A DNA stretch of 64,000 nt, from the NCBI RefSeq assembly GCF_000259275.1, contig NC_017735.1, positions 372,001 to 436,000 of the forward strand, written 5' to 3'. The notes beneath the pieces were generated by a model. It searched no databases. It was given only the letters and a program-made list of their open reading frames with translations, and had not been told where the DNA came from. Source of the DNA: Helicobacter cetorum MIT 99-5656. Its GTDB lineage: Bacteria > Campylobacterota > Campylobacteria > Campylobacterales > Helicobacteraceae. This document shows positions 11,209-22,246 of the stretch, piece after piece (position 1 is the first letter of the stretch; each line of letters starts with the position of its first letter). Both the position numbers and the translations under genes were made by a program.

Positions 11209-11713
11209 AAAAAGTATCTTTGATTATGGGCGTGATTCATACCCATAATCTCCTTTCAACAATAAGGAGTGGTGTTTCAGATTTTTTAAATTCAGAAAGT
11301 CTTATTTCAATTTTTTCAAATTCAGGGGATATCATTATCGGAATGGGGGGGATAGTATTTCAGATTTTTCAGTTTTAGAGAATATTATTTTAGATTTAGG
11401 AATGAGATAGGGTTTTTGAGTCTTTATAAGTTTAAGTAGGGTGGGGTTTGGAAAAGAACCCTTTGAGAACCCTTTTGATTCTTTATAATTCTTTGAAAAA
11501 CAAATCCTAAAAACACATTCATTAAAAATATCCTTAAAACAAATCCTAAAGAACTTTCTCTTGTAAAAGTCTTGGTGGTTTAAATCTCAAAAGATAAATA
11601 AGAGTTGATAAGCTAATTTCAGAAATCCCTTGAAACAAATTTAATTTTTGTGGGTTTGATTTTTACTCGTAATGATTTACATATACATTCAATAAAATAA
11701 AACCACTCCAAAC
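11209..11713. other. Gene-free stretch with decayed 3'-end repeats
   Basis: No ORF is supportable here. Around 11280-11440 there are further degenerate blocks of the form TTTAGATTTAGGAATGAGAT and TTTCAGATTTTT, more diverged relatives of the 93-bp unit. A G7 run lies near 11345. The rest is AT-rich. Confidence 0.6.
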
Positions 11714-12265
11714 TTAAGAATGCAATTGCTGCAACGCTTCTTTAATCGCCATTTCGGTGCTAAGATTTGGTTTGAGAGTTTTTAGAACTTTACTAATTTC
11801 TGTGTTTTTAAAGCCCAAACTTTCAAGGGCTAAAAAGACTTCATTTTGTGCGGGTTTCATCTCATCTTGAATGAAAAAGCCGATTAAATCTACCATAATC
11901 TTATCGGCGAGTTTTTTTCCGATTCCTGGCACTTGCTGAAGTGCCTTAACTTCTTTAGTAGCGATAATATTTTCAAACTCATTAGGCGAAAAGCTTGAAA
12001 GAATGGCTAGTGCGATTCGCCCCCCTACCCCATTGATTTTTAAAAGTCTTTCAAACAGGATTTTTTCACTCTCTTCTAAAAATCCGTATAAAAGATGGGC
12101 GTCTTCTTTAATCACTTGTAAGATTTTTAAACGCACTTCTTTACCCACTTGCAATGATGCAGAACTTCGCATAGAAACTTGAACCCTATAAACAACCCCA
12201 TGCACTTCCAAATGCACTTCTAAAGCTGAAATTCTTTCTACAACCCCTATTAAGCCTACAATCAT
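11714..12265 (-). CDS. ruvA: Holliday junction branch-migration subunit RuvA
   Basis: 183 residues, the usual length for epsilonproteobacterial RuvA. The N-terminal OB-fold region [12 protein letters not shown] is followed by two helix-hairpin-helix motifs, [13 protein letters not shown] and [17 protein letters not shown] short C-terminal domain that contacts RuvB follows. RuvA tetramers bind four-way DNA junctions and load the RuvB motor during recombinational repair. The gene lies 19 bp downstream of the FapA-like gene and is probably co-transcribed with it. The ruvA-hypothetical-murJ-cysS-vacA order is also that of H. pylori. Confidence 0.97.
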   Translation of the reverse strand: MIVGLIGVVERISALEVHLEVHGVVYRVQVSMRSSASLQVGKEVRLKILQVIKEDAHLLYGFLEESEKILFERLLKINGVGGRIALAILSSFSPNEFENIIATKEVKALQQVPGIGKKLADKIMVDLIGFFIQDEMKPAQNEVFLALESLGFKNTEISKVLKTLKPNLSTEMAIKEALQQLHS

Positions 12266-12284
12266 TTTATCTCTTTCTTATTTT

Positions 12285-14141
12285 CTAGGGCTTTTTGGCT
12301 ATCGCACCCTTAAAGACCTTTTTAATCTTATTTTCTTTAGGCTCATAAATGACATTCACATTTTCATTATGGCTTAGCGTAGCGGTTAGGTTGCTTACCT
12401 TAGGATAATTGCGGTGATAAATCACAATATTTTCTTGCTTGAACGGATTTTTAGTGGTAATACTTGCCTGTTGCATGCTGTTTTCTATACTAATGAGCTT
12501 AGAGTGGCATTCATTATTGAGCCTTTGTAACTCTAGCATTTGAGCTTTTAAAATTCTCAAACGCTTCAAGGCAAACATAAATTCATTGTAGGCATCTTTC
12601 ACGCTTTCTTGTTGCATCAACGAACGCCTGATTTCTTCGGTAGCGTTTTTAAGCTTTTCCATAACAGCCTGATTGTTTTGGACTAGGTGGTTTAAGGACT
12701 GGTGCTGAGCGATAATTTTCTTAGATTTCAACCCAAATTGATTGAGCTTTTTCTTGGCGATTTTCAGCTCTTCTTGGTTTTCACGCCCCCCAAAGGCATA
12801 GAAAATGAAGCGATTACCATTGCCATCCACCTCATCAATAACGCATTGCTTAGAAAAATACAGCTTGTTATCTGATTTAAGCTTTTCAAAAGTGATTTCC
12901 TTAGCATAGACCACGCTTCCTGCACTCGCTTCTACCTTAGCACTATCAGCATACACCTTGCCACGCTCTAAATACTTGCACTCAAACTCTTTGGCATAGC
13001 ACACACCCTTATGATTAGTGATACGCACTTTATCGGCATACACATAACTTTCAGGATGGATTTGCCCCTCTATTGCAATCTCTTTAGCCACCAAGATGAC
13101 ATTTTTACCCACATTACCCTTAATATTAATCGTAGTCGCTTCTAAGATGAAATTACAATCAATCGCATCATTTAGCTCACCACTAGCTTGAATTTCAAAA
13201 ACGATTCCACTCTCCAACCCCCCCAAAAGATTAGGCGTTTCAATGGATTTAATGCCACTTTCAAACGCAAAATTTTGTCTGAAGTGCAAACGCCCTTTTT
13301 CCATTTTGACCCCTTGTAGGGCTTTGGAGTAATATACTAGGGCGTTATTTTCATCTCTTTCTTCAAAAGCGTTCTTATCATGCCCTAGGGGTGTGGGCGA
13401 GCTAGGAGCTTTAGGCACTTCAACATAAAAACCTTTGAGATTACGCCCATCTTTACCCTGTTTGGGGTAGCTCACACAAGCCACGATTTGATTTTCTTTA
13501 GCGATATAATAATTCTCTTTGACAAAAGATTCTTCTTGGCTGGCTAAAGGAATTGTATGGGTGGGTGTGTATTCTTCTTCTAATAAAAAGCTAGGCTTTT
13601 CCTCTGTATTAGGCATAAAGGTTGAAGAAGTGTATAAAATGAACCGATTAGATTTAGCTTCTTTTTTGTAGGCTCTTAATTCTGTTTTCAAATTCTCATA
13701 CATCTTTGAAAGATGGCGTAACACTACGCCTTCAAGGGCTAAACACTCTCTAATATACCCAAACATCTCTTGGTAATGCTCTTCAGTATCTAATACAATA
13801 AAGCAATCATCTAAGATAATTTCTACTTGGCTCGCTTCATCATTGACTTCCACCTTAAAAAAGCGTTTATAAGCGTTGAGTTTAACCTTAACATCATGGG
13901 CTTGATAGAGAACTAGCTCTTTTTTTTCATAATACCCATCTTCTTCTAGCTGTTGCAATTCCCCAGCGAGTGCTTCACTAAAATCATCTTTGGCACTGGG
14001 TTTGATAAAAATAGAAGTCTTTAAAATTTCAAACCACAGCTCTTCAACTTCTAATTTATGCTCAGCAGCAACTCTTTGCAATTCTTTTTTAATATCTTTG
14101 CATTGCTCAATCTTTATAGGGGCAAAATGCTCCACACTCAT
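12285..14141 (-). CDS. FapA/DUF342-type protein
   Basis: 618 residues. The middle (about residues 200-440) shows the repetitive beta-helix-like pattern of the FapA (DUF342) family, for example GNVGKNVILVAKEIAIEGQI and VYADKVRIT. The C-terminal ~150 residues are Lys/Glu/Gln-rich and probably coiled coil. There is no signal peptide or membrane span, so it is probably cytoplasmic. Family members are found across epsilonproteobacteria, but their function is not established beyond proposals of a polymer-associated or scaffolding role. It is divergent from murJ, with a 144-bp shared promoter region. Confidence 0.85.
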   Translation of the reverse strand: MSVEHFAPIKIEQCKDIKKELQRVAAEHKLEVEELWFEILKTSIFIKPSAKDDFSEALAGELQQLEEDGYYEKKELVLYQAHDVKVKLNAYKRFFKVEVNDEASQVEIILDDCFIVLDTEEHYQEMFGYIRECLALEGVVLRHLSKMYENLKTELRAYKKEAKSNRFILYTSSTFMPNTEEKPSFLLEEEYTPTHTIPLASQEESFVKENYYIAKENQIVACVSYPKQGKDGRNLKGFYVEVPKAPSSPTPLGHDKNAFEERDENNALVYYSKALQGVKMEKGRLHFRQNFAFESGIKSIETPNLLGGLESGIVFEIQASGELNDAIDCNFILEATTINIKGNVGKNVILVAKEIAIEGQIHPESYVYADKVRITNHKGVCYAKEFECKYLERGKVYADSAKVEASAGSVVYAKEITFEKLKSDNKLYFSKQCVIDEVDGNGNRFIFYAFGGRENQEELKIAKKKLNQFGLKSKKIIAQHQSLNHLVQNNQAVMEKLKNATEEIRRSLMQQESVKDAYNEFMFALKRLRILKAQMLELQRLNNECHSKLISIENSMQQASITTKNPFKQENIVIYHRNYPKVSNLTATLSHNENVNVIYEPKENKIKKVFKGAIAKKP

Positions 14142-14285
14142 TTTTCTAAACTCCTTCTACAGCTTTTCAACTATCAAACACGCATTAAGAATTCAACTCT
14201 TAAATGGTATACTACAAAAATGCGAAAAAGTAAGGGAGTATCCTAACAAAAATTAGCTAAAAATTAGGTAATAGTTAAATCTGAT

Positions 14286-15746
14286 ATGATAAAAAGATTA
14301 TTTTTAACCAACAGCTTAGGGATTTTATGCTCTAGAATTTTAGGCTTTTTACGAGATTTGATGATGGCTAGCATTCTAGGGGCTGGGGTGTATAGCGATA
14401 TTTTCTTTGTGGCTTTCAAAATGCCTAATCTATTTAGGCGTATTTTTGCTGAAGGCTCATTTTCACAAAGCTTTCTACCGAGCTTTATACGAAGTTCTGT
14501 TAAAGGAAGTTTTGCCAGTTTTGTGGGGCTACTTTTTAGTGGTATCTTATTTTTATGGTGCTTATTTGTAGCCTTAAACCCCTTGTGGCTGACTAAATTG
14601 CTCGCTTATGGCTTTGATGAAGAAACTCTAAAATTATGCACCCCTATTGTAGCGATTAATTTTTGGTATCTTTTATTAGTGTTTATCACAACCTTTTTAG
14701 GCACACTTTTGCAATACAAGCACAGCTTTTTTGCAAGTGCGTATAGCACAAGCTTATTGAATTTATGCATGATTTTAGCCCTTGTTATCTCTAAAGACAA
14801 ATCGCATTTAGAAGCCTTATATTATCTGAGCTATGGTGTGCTTTTAGGGGGCGTGGCTCAAATTCTCTTACACTTTTATCCTTTAGTCAAACTAGGCTTA
14901 TTCACTTTATTATTGAAAGGATTTTTGAGCTTTAAAAGCACAAATGCGACAAAAAAAGAATATCGCTTAAATCATGCTAAAAAGGATTTAAAAAGTTTTT
15001 TCAAACAATTTTTTCCTAGCGTATTAGGCAACTCCACCGCACAAATCGCCTCCTTTTTAGACACTACGATAGCCTCATTTCTAGCAAGTGGGAGTGTGTC
15101 TTATTTATATTATGCTAATAGAGTGTTCCAACTACCCTTAGCCCTATTTGCCATTGCCATATCCACAGCCCTTTTTCCTAGTATTGCGATTGCGATTAAA
15201 AACAACGAGCAACATTTAATCTTGCAACGCTTGCAAAATGCGTGGTTTTTCTTAGTGAGTGTCTTACTCTTTTGTAGTATCGGAGGCATTATGCTCAGTA
15301 AGGAAATCACGCAAGCTTTATTTGAAAGGGGGCATTTTAGCCCTAAAGACACTCTTATAACTTCACAAGTCTTTTCACTCTATCTTTTGGGCTTACTCCC
15401 CTTTGGGCTATCTAAGCTCTTTTCTTTATGGCTCTATGCTAAACTAGAGCAAGCAAAAGCGGCTAAAATCTCTTTAATCACACTTCTTTTAGGCTTAGTT
15501 TGCTCTCTAAGCTTAATGCCCTTTTTAGGGGTTTTAGGACTGGCTCTTTCTAATAGTTTGAGCGGATTTATTTTATTCACTCTAACTATAAAAGCGTTTG
15601 GCTTTAGATTATTCTTAGGTATAATCAAGCGTTTGAAATTATGGCTTATGATTATTTTTCTCGCTTGTGTAGAAATATTGTTGCTTTTAGCGTTCAAATC
15701 GTTAATTACGCATTTATATTTAATTTATTATTTTCAAGGTTTTTAA
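14286..15746 (+). CDS. murJ: Lipid II flippase MurJ (MviN)
   Basis: 486 residues with about 13-14 hydrophobic segments. The family signature is near the N terminus, at RILGFLRDLMMASILG and FKMPNLFRRIFAEG. MurJ moves lipid II across the inner membrane for peptidoglycan synthesis. Its stop codon abuts the cysS start directly (TAA then ATG), so the two are translationally linked. Confidence 0.96.
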   Translation: MIKRLFLTNSLGILCSRILGFLRDLMMASILGAGVYSDIFFVAFKMPNLFRRIFAEGSFSQSFLPSFIRSSVKGSFASFVGLLFSGILFLWCLFVALNPLWLTKLLAYGFDEETLKLCTPIVAINFWYLLLVFITTFLGTLLQYKHSFFASAYSTSLLNLCMILALVISKDKSHLEALYYLSYGVLLGGVAQILLHFYPLVKLGLFTLLLKGFLSFKSTNATKKEYRLNHAKKDLKSFFKQFFPSVLGNSTAQIASFLDTTIASFLASGSVSYLYYANRVFQLPLALFAIAISTALFPSIAIAIKNNEQHLILQRLQNAWFFLVSVLLFCSIGGIMLSKEITQALFERGHFSPKDTLITSQVFSLYLLGLLPFGLSKLFSLWLYAKLEQAKAAKISLITLLLGLVCSLSLMPFLGVLGLALSNSLSGFILFTLTIKAFGFRLFLGIIKRLKLWLMIIFLACVEILLLLAFKSLITHLYLIYYFQGF

Positions 15747-17144
15747 ATGTTTATTTATGATACCAAATTAAAGCAAAAAGTCCCTTTTGAGCCTTTAGTA
15801 AAAAACAAGGCCAGTATTTATGTGTGCGGGCCTACGGTGTATGATGACGCTCATTTAGGGCATGCTAGAAGTGCGATTGCTTTTGATTTATTAAGACGCA
15901 CGCTTGAATTAAGTAATTATGAAGTTACTATGGTTAGAAACTTCACAGATATTGATGATAAGATTATCAACAAGGCCTTGAAAGAAAATAAGAGCATTAA
16001 AGAATTGAGTGCGATTTATATTGACTCTTATACGAACGATTTAAACGCTTTGAATGTCAAAAAGCCAAGCTTAGAACCAAAAGCGAGTGAATATTTAGAC
16101 GCTATGACTCAAATGATTGAAACGCTTTTAGAAAAAAATATCGCTTACAAGGTATCTAATGGTGATATTTACTTAGATACTAGCAAGGACAAGCATTATG
16201 GCTCGTTGAGTTCGCATAATAGTAGCGTGGAGTTTAGTCGCATAGGTTTAAGAGAAGAAAAACGCTCTGAGCAAGATTTTGTTTTATGGAAAGCTTACAA
16301 GGGGGCTAATGATGTGGGCTTTGATAGCCCTTTAGGCAAGGGGCGACCCGGTTGGCATATAGAATGCTCTAGCATGATTTTTAAAACTCTTGCTCAAGCT
16401 AACACCCCTTATCAAATTGATATTCATGCAGGGGGTGCGGATTTGTTATTCCCCCACCATGAAAATGAAGCCTCTCAAACTCGTTGTGCATTTGAAGTGG
16501 AGCTTTCTAAATACTGGATGCATAATGGCTTTGTGAATATCAATAATGAAAAAATGTCTAAAAGCTTGGGAAACAGCTTTTTTATCAAAGATGCTTTAAA
16601 AACCTATGATGGCGAGATTTTGCGTAACTACCTACTAGGAGTGCATTATCGCTCAACTCTAAATTTTAATGAAGAAGATTTATTGATGAGTAAAAAACGC
16701 TTAGATAAAATCTATCGCCTAAAACAGCGAGTTTTTGGTTCTTTTGGCATTATTAATACTGACTTTAAAAAAGAAATTTTAGAATGCATGCAAGATGATT
16801 TAAACATCTCTAAAGCTTTAAGCGTTTTAGAAAACATGCTCTCTGTTGCTAATGAAGAGCTTAATCAAAAGCCTAAAGATAAGGCTAAAAAGGGCGAAAT
16901 TTTAGCAAATTTAAATTTTGTAGAAGAATTACTAGGCATTGGTTTTAAAAACCCGCTAGATTACTTTCAATTAGGGGTAAGCGAGAATGAAAAAAGAGAA
17001 ATTGAAAAAAAGATAGCAGAAAGAAACTTAGCCAAGCAACAAAAAGATTTTAGTAAAGCTGATAACATAAGAGAAGAGTTAATAAAGCAAAAAATCGCTT
17101 TATTAGATACCCCACAAGGCACTATTTGGGAAAAGCTTTTTTAA
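15747..17144 (+). CDS. cysS: Cysteine--tRNA ligase
   Basis: 465 residues, normal for the class I enzyme. The HIGH-like motif is in CGPTVYDDAHLGHARS near residue 30 and the KMSKS loop is in NNEKMSKSLGNSF near residue 269. Zinc-binding residues are visible as the Cys of CGPTVYD, the Cys of HIECSSM and the histidines of FPHHENE. It charges tRNA-Cys, and the window also contains the tRNA-Cys gene. As in H. pylori, cysS lies directly upstream of vacA. Confidence 0.98.
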   Translation: MFIYDTKLKQKVPFEPLVKNKASIYVCGPTVYDDAHLGHARSAIAFDLLRRTLELSNYEVTMVRNFTDIDDKIINKALKENKSIKELSAIYIDSYTNDLNALNVKKPSLEPKASEYLDAMTQMIETLLEKNIAYKVSNGDIYLDTSKDKHYGSLSSHNSSVEFSRIGLREEKRSEQDFVLWKAYKGANDVGFDSPLGKGRPGWHIECSSMIFKTLAQANTPYQIDIHAGGADLLFPHHENEASQTRCAFEVELSKYWMHNGFVNINNEKMSKSLGNSFFIKDALKTYDGEILRNYLLGVHYRSTLNFNEEDLLMSKKRLDKIYRLKQRVFGSFGIINTDFKKEILECMQDDLNISKALSVLENMLSVANEELNQKPKDKAKKGEILANLNFVEELLGIGFKNPLDYFQLGVSENEKREIEKKIAERNLAKQQKDFSKADNIREELIKQKIALLDTPQGTIWEKLF

Positions 17145-17247
17145 ACATTTAAAAAATACACACTCCCACATTAGCTTTCAATGGTATTACATTTTTTTCT
17201 TTTTTAAGTTTATGTTTGTTTACTATATTTTGAAAAGATTAATCTCG

Positions 17248-17271
17248 GTTATAAATCAATGTATTTATAAC
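17248..17271 (+). promoter_or_regulatory. Stem-loop in the vacA 5' leader
   Basis: A perfect 9-bp inverted repeat, GTTATAAAT and ATTTATAAC, encloses the loop CAATGT 88 bp before the vacA start. The H. pylori vacA leader also carries a stem-loop reported to stabilise the mRNA, so the same role is plausible. There is no U-run, so it is not an obvious terminator of cysS. Confidence 0.6.
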
Positions 17272-17358
17272 ATTTAATTAGAGATGCAATGAAAATTGCC
17301 GAGTTTGAAGTTGCACAATTGTGTCAGTAAAATCGTTTTACAAGAAGAAAGGAAAAAA

Positions 17359-20300
17359 ATGAAATCACAAAAAAAGCACCGCAAGATGAATCGCCCTATT
17401 GTTTCACTTGCGTTAGTAGGAGCGTTAGTTAGTGCTAAATTAGGGGCTAACACACCAAACAATTTTCAAATATCTACAACTACACCGCCCCCATATTTAC
17501 AGCATGCTCCAATACATCATAATAATTACGCCCTTTTATCAGGCATAATTATTCCAGCCATTATCAGTGGAATTGCTTCAGGAATTGCCGCAGGAACCGT
17601 TGGGGGCATTATAGGTTGGGTAACCAAGCAAGCCGAACAAGCTAATAAAAACCCTGATAAACCCCATAAAATTTGGCGCATTAAAGCAGGGAATGGCTTT
17701 GATGCTTTCCCTGACAAGCAATATGACTTGTATCAATCTCTTTTATCAACTGATATTCAATCAGGTTGGGACTGGGGAAATGCTAGCAATCATTTTTGGG
17801 TAAAAGATGGGCAATGGAATAAGCTTGAAGTGGATATGAAAAACGCAAGGGGTATCTACAATCTCTCAGGTCTTATTAATTATACTGGTGGGGATTTAGA
17901 TGTTGATATGCAACGAGCTACTTTGCGCTTAGGTCAATTTAATGGTAATTCTTTTACAAGTTTTAAAGATGACAATAACCGCACCACTAGAGTGAATTTC
18001 AATGCTAAAAATATCCTAATTGATAATTTTATAGAAATTAATAATCGTGTGGGTTCAGGGGCTGGAAGAAAGGCAAGTTCCACGGTTTTAACCTTACAAA
18101 GTTCTGAGGGGATTACTAGCAGTGAAAACGCTGAAATCTCTCTTTATGATGGTGCAACACTCAATTTGATTTCAAGCTGGGATAGAGATTTAAAGGCAAA
18201 TCCTTGGCAAGCAGTGCGTGGTGTTGAGCTTAAAGGCAATGTATGGATGGGTCGCTTACAATATGTAGGGGCGTATTATGCACCTTCATGGAGCATGATA
18301 GACACTTCACAAGTAAAAGGAGATGTGATTTTTCATCATCTCACCGTAGGTGATCACAACGCCGCTCAAGCTGGTATCATAGCTAGCAACAAAACCAAAA
18401 TCGGCACTTTAGACTTATGGCAGAGTGCAGAGTTGCATGTCATCGCTCCACCAGAAGGTGGCTATAAGGATAAAGATAAAAAACATAAAGGTTCTAGCAC
18501 GCAAAAAAATCAGCACAACACAGAAAACACAGCCAAAAATGATAAAGATAACAACACGCAAGTTATCAACCCAAGCGACTCGCAAGAAACAGAAGTTCAA
18601 CCTGTGCAAGTCATAAATGGCACTTTTGCCGGCAGTAAAGACTCGCTTGTTACTATAGACCACATTAATGTAAATTCTGATACTGCAGTTAAAGTAGGTG
18701 GATACAAAGCTACCCTTATCACCAATGCAGAAAACTTAAACATAGGGAATATTAATCTGTATAACCAAGCAAGTGGGCGTACTCTTTTGGTAGAAAATCA
18801 AACCGGAAACATTACCGTTGATGGAACATTAATGGTTAATAATCAAATAGGTAGCTATGGTTTTGTGGGTTCAGGTGTAAATTTCATTTTTAAGGCAGGG
18901 ACTGACACCCATAAGGGAAATGCCACTTTTAATAGCAATATTTATTTAGGAAATTCTGTGAATTTAAAGGTGGATGCCAAAACAGCCAATTTTAGAGATA
19001 TTGACGCCAGCAAAGGCAATAATAGTCTCAATGCTACCACTTTGGATTTTAGTGGCGTTACGGAAAATATCCACATTAACAAACTCACTACGGCTTCTAC
19101 TAATGTTGCTGCTAAAAACTTCAACATTAAGGAATTAGATGTTACTACAAGCCGTGGTTTGAGTGTGGGACAATACACTGATTTTACCCAAGATATAGGC
19201 GACAAATCACATATTGAAACCGTGCGTTTAGAAACCGGTTATAGCCCGCTCTATTCTGGGGGTATCAAATTCAAAAGCGGTAAAAAACTTGTCATAGATG
19301 AGTTTTATCATGCCCCTTGGAATTATTTTGATGCTAGAAATATTACAGATGTTGAAATCACTAAAAAACTTCTTTTTGCAGCCCCAGGAAGTATTGTAGG
19401 CATGACAGGGCTTATGTTTAATAACCTAACCCTAGCTAAGGGTGCTAACATGGATTATGGTAAAGATTTAGATTTGACTATTCAGGGAAATTTCACCAAC
19501 AATCAAGGCACCATGAATATTCTAGTCCAAGATGGGCGTTTTGCAACCTTAAATGTAGGTCAAACAGCGACTATGAAATTTAATAATATGATAGATAGTG
19601 CTACAGGATTTTATAAACCACTCATCAAGATTAATGATGCTCAAAATCTCACTAAAAATGTGGAACATGTTTTAGTGAAAGCACAGAGTATTGATTATGA
19701 TAATATTTCTACAAACACTGATATTAATCAACAAGAACAATTTAAAGAGCGGCTAGCTCTCTATAACAATCATAACCGCATGGATATTTGTGTGGTGCGA
19801 AAAGACTCTTTTGAAAGCGATGTTAAGGCATGTGGAATGGCTATCGGTAATACAGATATGGTTAGCCACCCAGATAACTATAAGTATCTTGAAGGTAGGG
19901 CATGGAAAAACACTGATATTGGTAAAACCGCCACGCATAAAGAAATCGCTGTGAATGTGAAAGATGGCCATGCGGCGCCTAAAGCTCATGAAAGCACTGA
20001 AGAAGCAAAAAAAGATAAAAACCTCATTAGCTTACCAACAAACCACAACAATGTAAAGCTTGCTCGTTTTGCCCATTATGCTCTCATACGCCCTAACGCT
20101 ACCACTCATTCTAACACCACCCCAAATCTCGTCGCCATCAACAAGCATAACTTCGGCACTATTGAAAGCGTGTTTGAATTAGCTAATCGTTCTGATGCTA
20201 TCAATGTTATCAATGCTACTTCAGGCACACAGGGAAGAGATTTATTACAAACTTTATTGATTGATTCTCATAATGCTGGTTATGCGCGTCAAATGATTGA

Positions 20301-21387
20301 TGCAACTAGCACAGGTGAAATCACTAAGCAGTTGAATGTTGCCACTGAGACTTTAAATAATATAGCTAGTTTAGAGCATAAGACTAATAGTTTACAAACT
20401 TTAAGCTTAAGCAATAAAATGGTAGTAAACACTCGCTTAGTCAATCTTTCTAGAAAGCACACTAACAATATTGATTCGTTTGCTAAACGCTTACAAGCTT
20501 TACAAGACAAGAGATTTGCTTCAGTGGGGACTATGGCAGAAGTGTTGTATCAATTTGCCCCTAAGTATGAAAAACCTGCTAATGTTTGGGCTAATGCCAT
20601 TGGGGGAGCTAGTTTGAGTAATGGAGGTAACACTTCTTTATATGGCACAAGTGCTGGAATGGATACTTATATTGAAGGGGAAAATGTAGAAGCTATTGTT
20701 GGTGGTTTTGGAAGCTATGGCTATAGCTCATTCAATAACCAAGCAAGCAATCTTAACTCTGGAGCTAATAACACCAACTTTGGTTTGTATTCTCGTGTGT
20801 TTGCTAATAAACATGAATTTGATTTTGAAGCTCAAGGAGCTGTAGGAAGCAATAATGAAAACTTAATGTTTAAAGGGGCTTTATTACAAGGTCTTAATCA
20901 AGGCTATAGTTACTTAGCTTATAGCGCTATGGCTAATGCTAATTATGGCTATGACTTTGCTTTCTTAAACAATGCTTTAGTGTTTAAACCTAGTGTAGGT
21001 GTAAGCTATAATCATTTAGGTTCTACTAACATGAAAAGCAATAGCAATCAAGTGGCTTTGAGTAATGGTGCAAGTAGCCGTCATCTATTGAGTGCAAATG
21101 CTAATGTAGAAGCCCGCTATTATTATGGAGACACTTCATTCTTCTATATGAATGCTGGAATTTTACAAGAATTGGCTAACTTTGGATTCAATAACGCTAT
21201 GGCTTTAAATAGCTTTAAAGTGAACGCTACTCACAATCCTTTAAATACCCATGCTAGAGTGATGATAGGTGGGGAATTGCAATTAGCTAAAGAAGTGTAT
21301 TTGAATTTGGGTGTGATTTATGCTCATAATCTCAACACTATGATAGGTAATATCGCTTCAAATTTAGGGATGAGATATAGTTTCTAA
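17359..21387 (+). CDS. vacA: Vacuolating cytotoxin VacA
   Basis: 1,342 residues from ATG 17359, chosen because AAAGG lies just upstream and [20 protein letters not shown] aligns with the known VacA signal peptide. A longer frame from 17296 is unlikely. After the predicted cleavage (KLGA|NTPN) comes a polar, Pro-rich stretch of about 27 residues. The hydrophobic pore segment follows, with GxxxG steps at G71, G75, G79 and G83. The p33 domain comes next, then the hydrophilic linker ([11 protein letters not shown] to [11 protein letters not shown]), p55 with the cysteine pair RMDIC...KACGMAI, and the autotransporter barrel ending GMRYSF. VacA is secreted, binds host cells and forms anion channels in membranes. 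The N-terminal extension recalls the s2 type of H. pylori, in which a 12-residue extension abolishes vacuolation. Confidence 0.97.
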   Translation: MKSQKKHRKMNRPIVSLALVGALVSAKLGANTPNNFQISTTTPPPYLQHAPIHHNNYALLSGIIIPAIISGIASGIAAGTVGGIIGWVTKQAEQANKNPDKPHKIWRIKAGNGFDAFPDKQYDLYQSLLSTDIQSGWDWGNASNHFWVKDGQWNKLEVDMKNARGIYNLSGLINYTGGDLDVDMQRATLRLGQFNGNSFTSFKDDNNRTTRVNFNAKNILIDNFIEINNRVGSGAGRKASSTVLTLQSSEGITSSENAEISLYDGATLNLISSWDRDLKANPWQAVRGVELKGNVWMGRLQYVGAYYAPSWSMIDTSQVKGDVIFHHLTVGDHNAAQAGIIASNKTKIGTLDLWQSAELHVIAPPEGGYKDKDKKHKGSSTQKNQHNTENTAKNDKDNNTQVINPSDSQETEVQPVQVINGTFAGSKDSLVTIDHINVNSDTAVKVGGYKATLITNAENLNIGNINLYNQASGRTLLVENQTGNITVDGTLMVNNQIGSYGFVGSGVNFIFKAGTDTHKGNATFNSNIYLGNSVNLKVDAKTANFRDIDASKGNNSLNATTLDFSGVTENIHINKLTTASTNVAAKNFNIKELDVTTSRGLSVGQYTDFTQDIGDKSHIETVRLETGYSPLYSGGIKFKSGKKLVIDEFYHAPWNYFDARNITDVEITKKLLFAAPGSIVGMTGLMFNNLTLAKGANMDYGKDLDLTIQGNFTNNQGTMNILVQDGRFATLNVGQTATMKFNNMIDSATGFYKPLIKINDAQNLTKNVEHVLVKAQSIDYDNISTNTDINQQEQFKERLALYNNHNRMDICVVRKDSFESDVKACGMAIGNTDMVSHPDNYKYLEGRAWKNTDIGKTATHKEIAVNVKDGHAAPKAHESTEEAKKDKNLISLPTNHNNVKLARFAHYALIRPNATTHSNTTPNLVAINKHNFGTIESVFELANRSDAINVINATSGTQGRDLLQTLLIDSHNAGYARQMIDATSTGEITKQLNVATETLNNIASLEHKTNSLQTLSLSNKMVVNTRLVNLSRKHTNNIDSFAKRLQALQDKRFASVGTMAEVLYQFAPKYEKPANVWANAIGGASLSNGGNTSLYGTSAGMDTYIEGENVEAIVGGFGSYGYSSFNNQASNLNSGANNTNFGLYSRVFANKHEFDFEAQGAVGSNNENLMFKGALLQGLNQGYSYLAYSAMANANYGYDFAFLNNALVFKPSVGVSYNHLGSTNMKSNSNQVALSNGASSRHLLSANANVEARYYYGDTSFFYMNAGILQELANFGFNNAMALNSFKVNATHNPLNTHARVMIGGELQLAKEVYLNLGVIYAHNLNTMIGNIASNLGMRYSF

Positions 21388-22101
21388 ATCTTTTACATTC
21401 CAACAATGGAGGGGGATATCATTATCAAATTTAAAAAGTATCATTTTAGATTTAGGAATGAAATAGAGTTTTTAAGTCTTTAAGTAAAGTATCACTTCAA
21501 ATTTAGAAATGAGATAGGGTTTTTGAGTCTTTTACATTTTAGATTTAGGAATAAAATAGAGTTTTTAAGTCTTTAAGTAAAGTATCACTTCAAATTTAGA
21601 AATGAGATAGGGTTTTTGAGTCTTTTACATTTTAGATTTAGGAATAAAATAGAGTTTTTAAGTCTTTAAGTAAAGTATCACTTCAAATTTAGAAATGAGA
21701 TAGGGTTTTTGAGTCTTTTACATTTTAGATTTAGGAATAAAATAGAGTTTTTAAGTCTTTAAGTAAAGTATCACTTCAAATTTAGAAATGAGATAGGGTT
21801 TTTGAGTCTTTTACATTTTAGATTTAGGAATAAAATAGAGTTTTTAAGTCTTTAAGTAAAGTATCACTTCAAATTTAGAAATGAGATAGGGTTTTTGAGT
21901 CTTTTACATTTTAGATTTAGGAATAAAATAGAGTTTTTAAGTCTTTAAGTAAAGTATCACTTCAAATTTAGAAATGAGATAGGGTTTTTGAGTCGGTGAG
22001 ATTAGAGTCTTGGAGTAAGGTGTTATTCCAAGACTTTTAGCAGACTTAGTTTTTAAGAGAAATTTGTGTTTTTTGCATGGGGTTTTATTCACATGCTCTG
22101 T
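20073..22101. repeat. Homogenised VacA 3' module, copy C (expanded)
   Basis: The coding part matches copy B from 20073 and copy A from 20335. The non-coding tail is the same as in A and B but carries five extra 93-bp units, and identity with copy A continues to 22101. This right end is immediately followed by the transposase region. Confidence 0.88.
21443..21995. repeat. 93-bp tandem repeat array, six copies
   Basis: The block TTTAGGAAT recurs at 21451, 21544, 21637, 21730, 21823 and 21916, a strict 93-bp period. Each unit contains two decayed copies of the last codons of the vacA barrel. Both keep the pattern of [13 protein letters not shown], with the Tyr codon TAT changed to TAG. The units contain stops and are non-coding. 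Confidence 0.93.
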
Positions 22102-22246
22102 AGTATCTGCAATACATATTCCTTTAGGCTTTGTTTTAATAAAACATTGATAAAATATTTTGGCTCTGTTAAAACAAAGTATTGATTTATTCTTGTTATT
22201 TTGCTATACTATTTCTATAAAACCCCTTTCAAATAAGGACTTTAAA

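Noticed and set aside
11341..11351. G7 run as a phase-variation tract
   Set aside because: It sits in gene-free, decayed repeat DNA with no reading frame to switch.
18415..18663. Opposite-strand ORFs inside vacA and other long genes
   Set aside because: Shadow frames of real genes, without ribosome-binding sites or recognisable domains.
21443..21995. Possible CRISPR array (regular direct repeats)
   Set aside because: The whole 93-bp unit repeats with no unique spacers, and it derives from the vacA 3' end.
22160..22246. Longer N terminus for the IS1595-type transposase
   Set aside because: The extra 29 residues overlap a plausible promoter, and ATG 22247 has a good AAGGA site.
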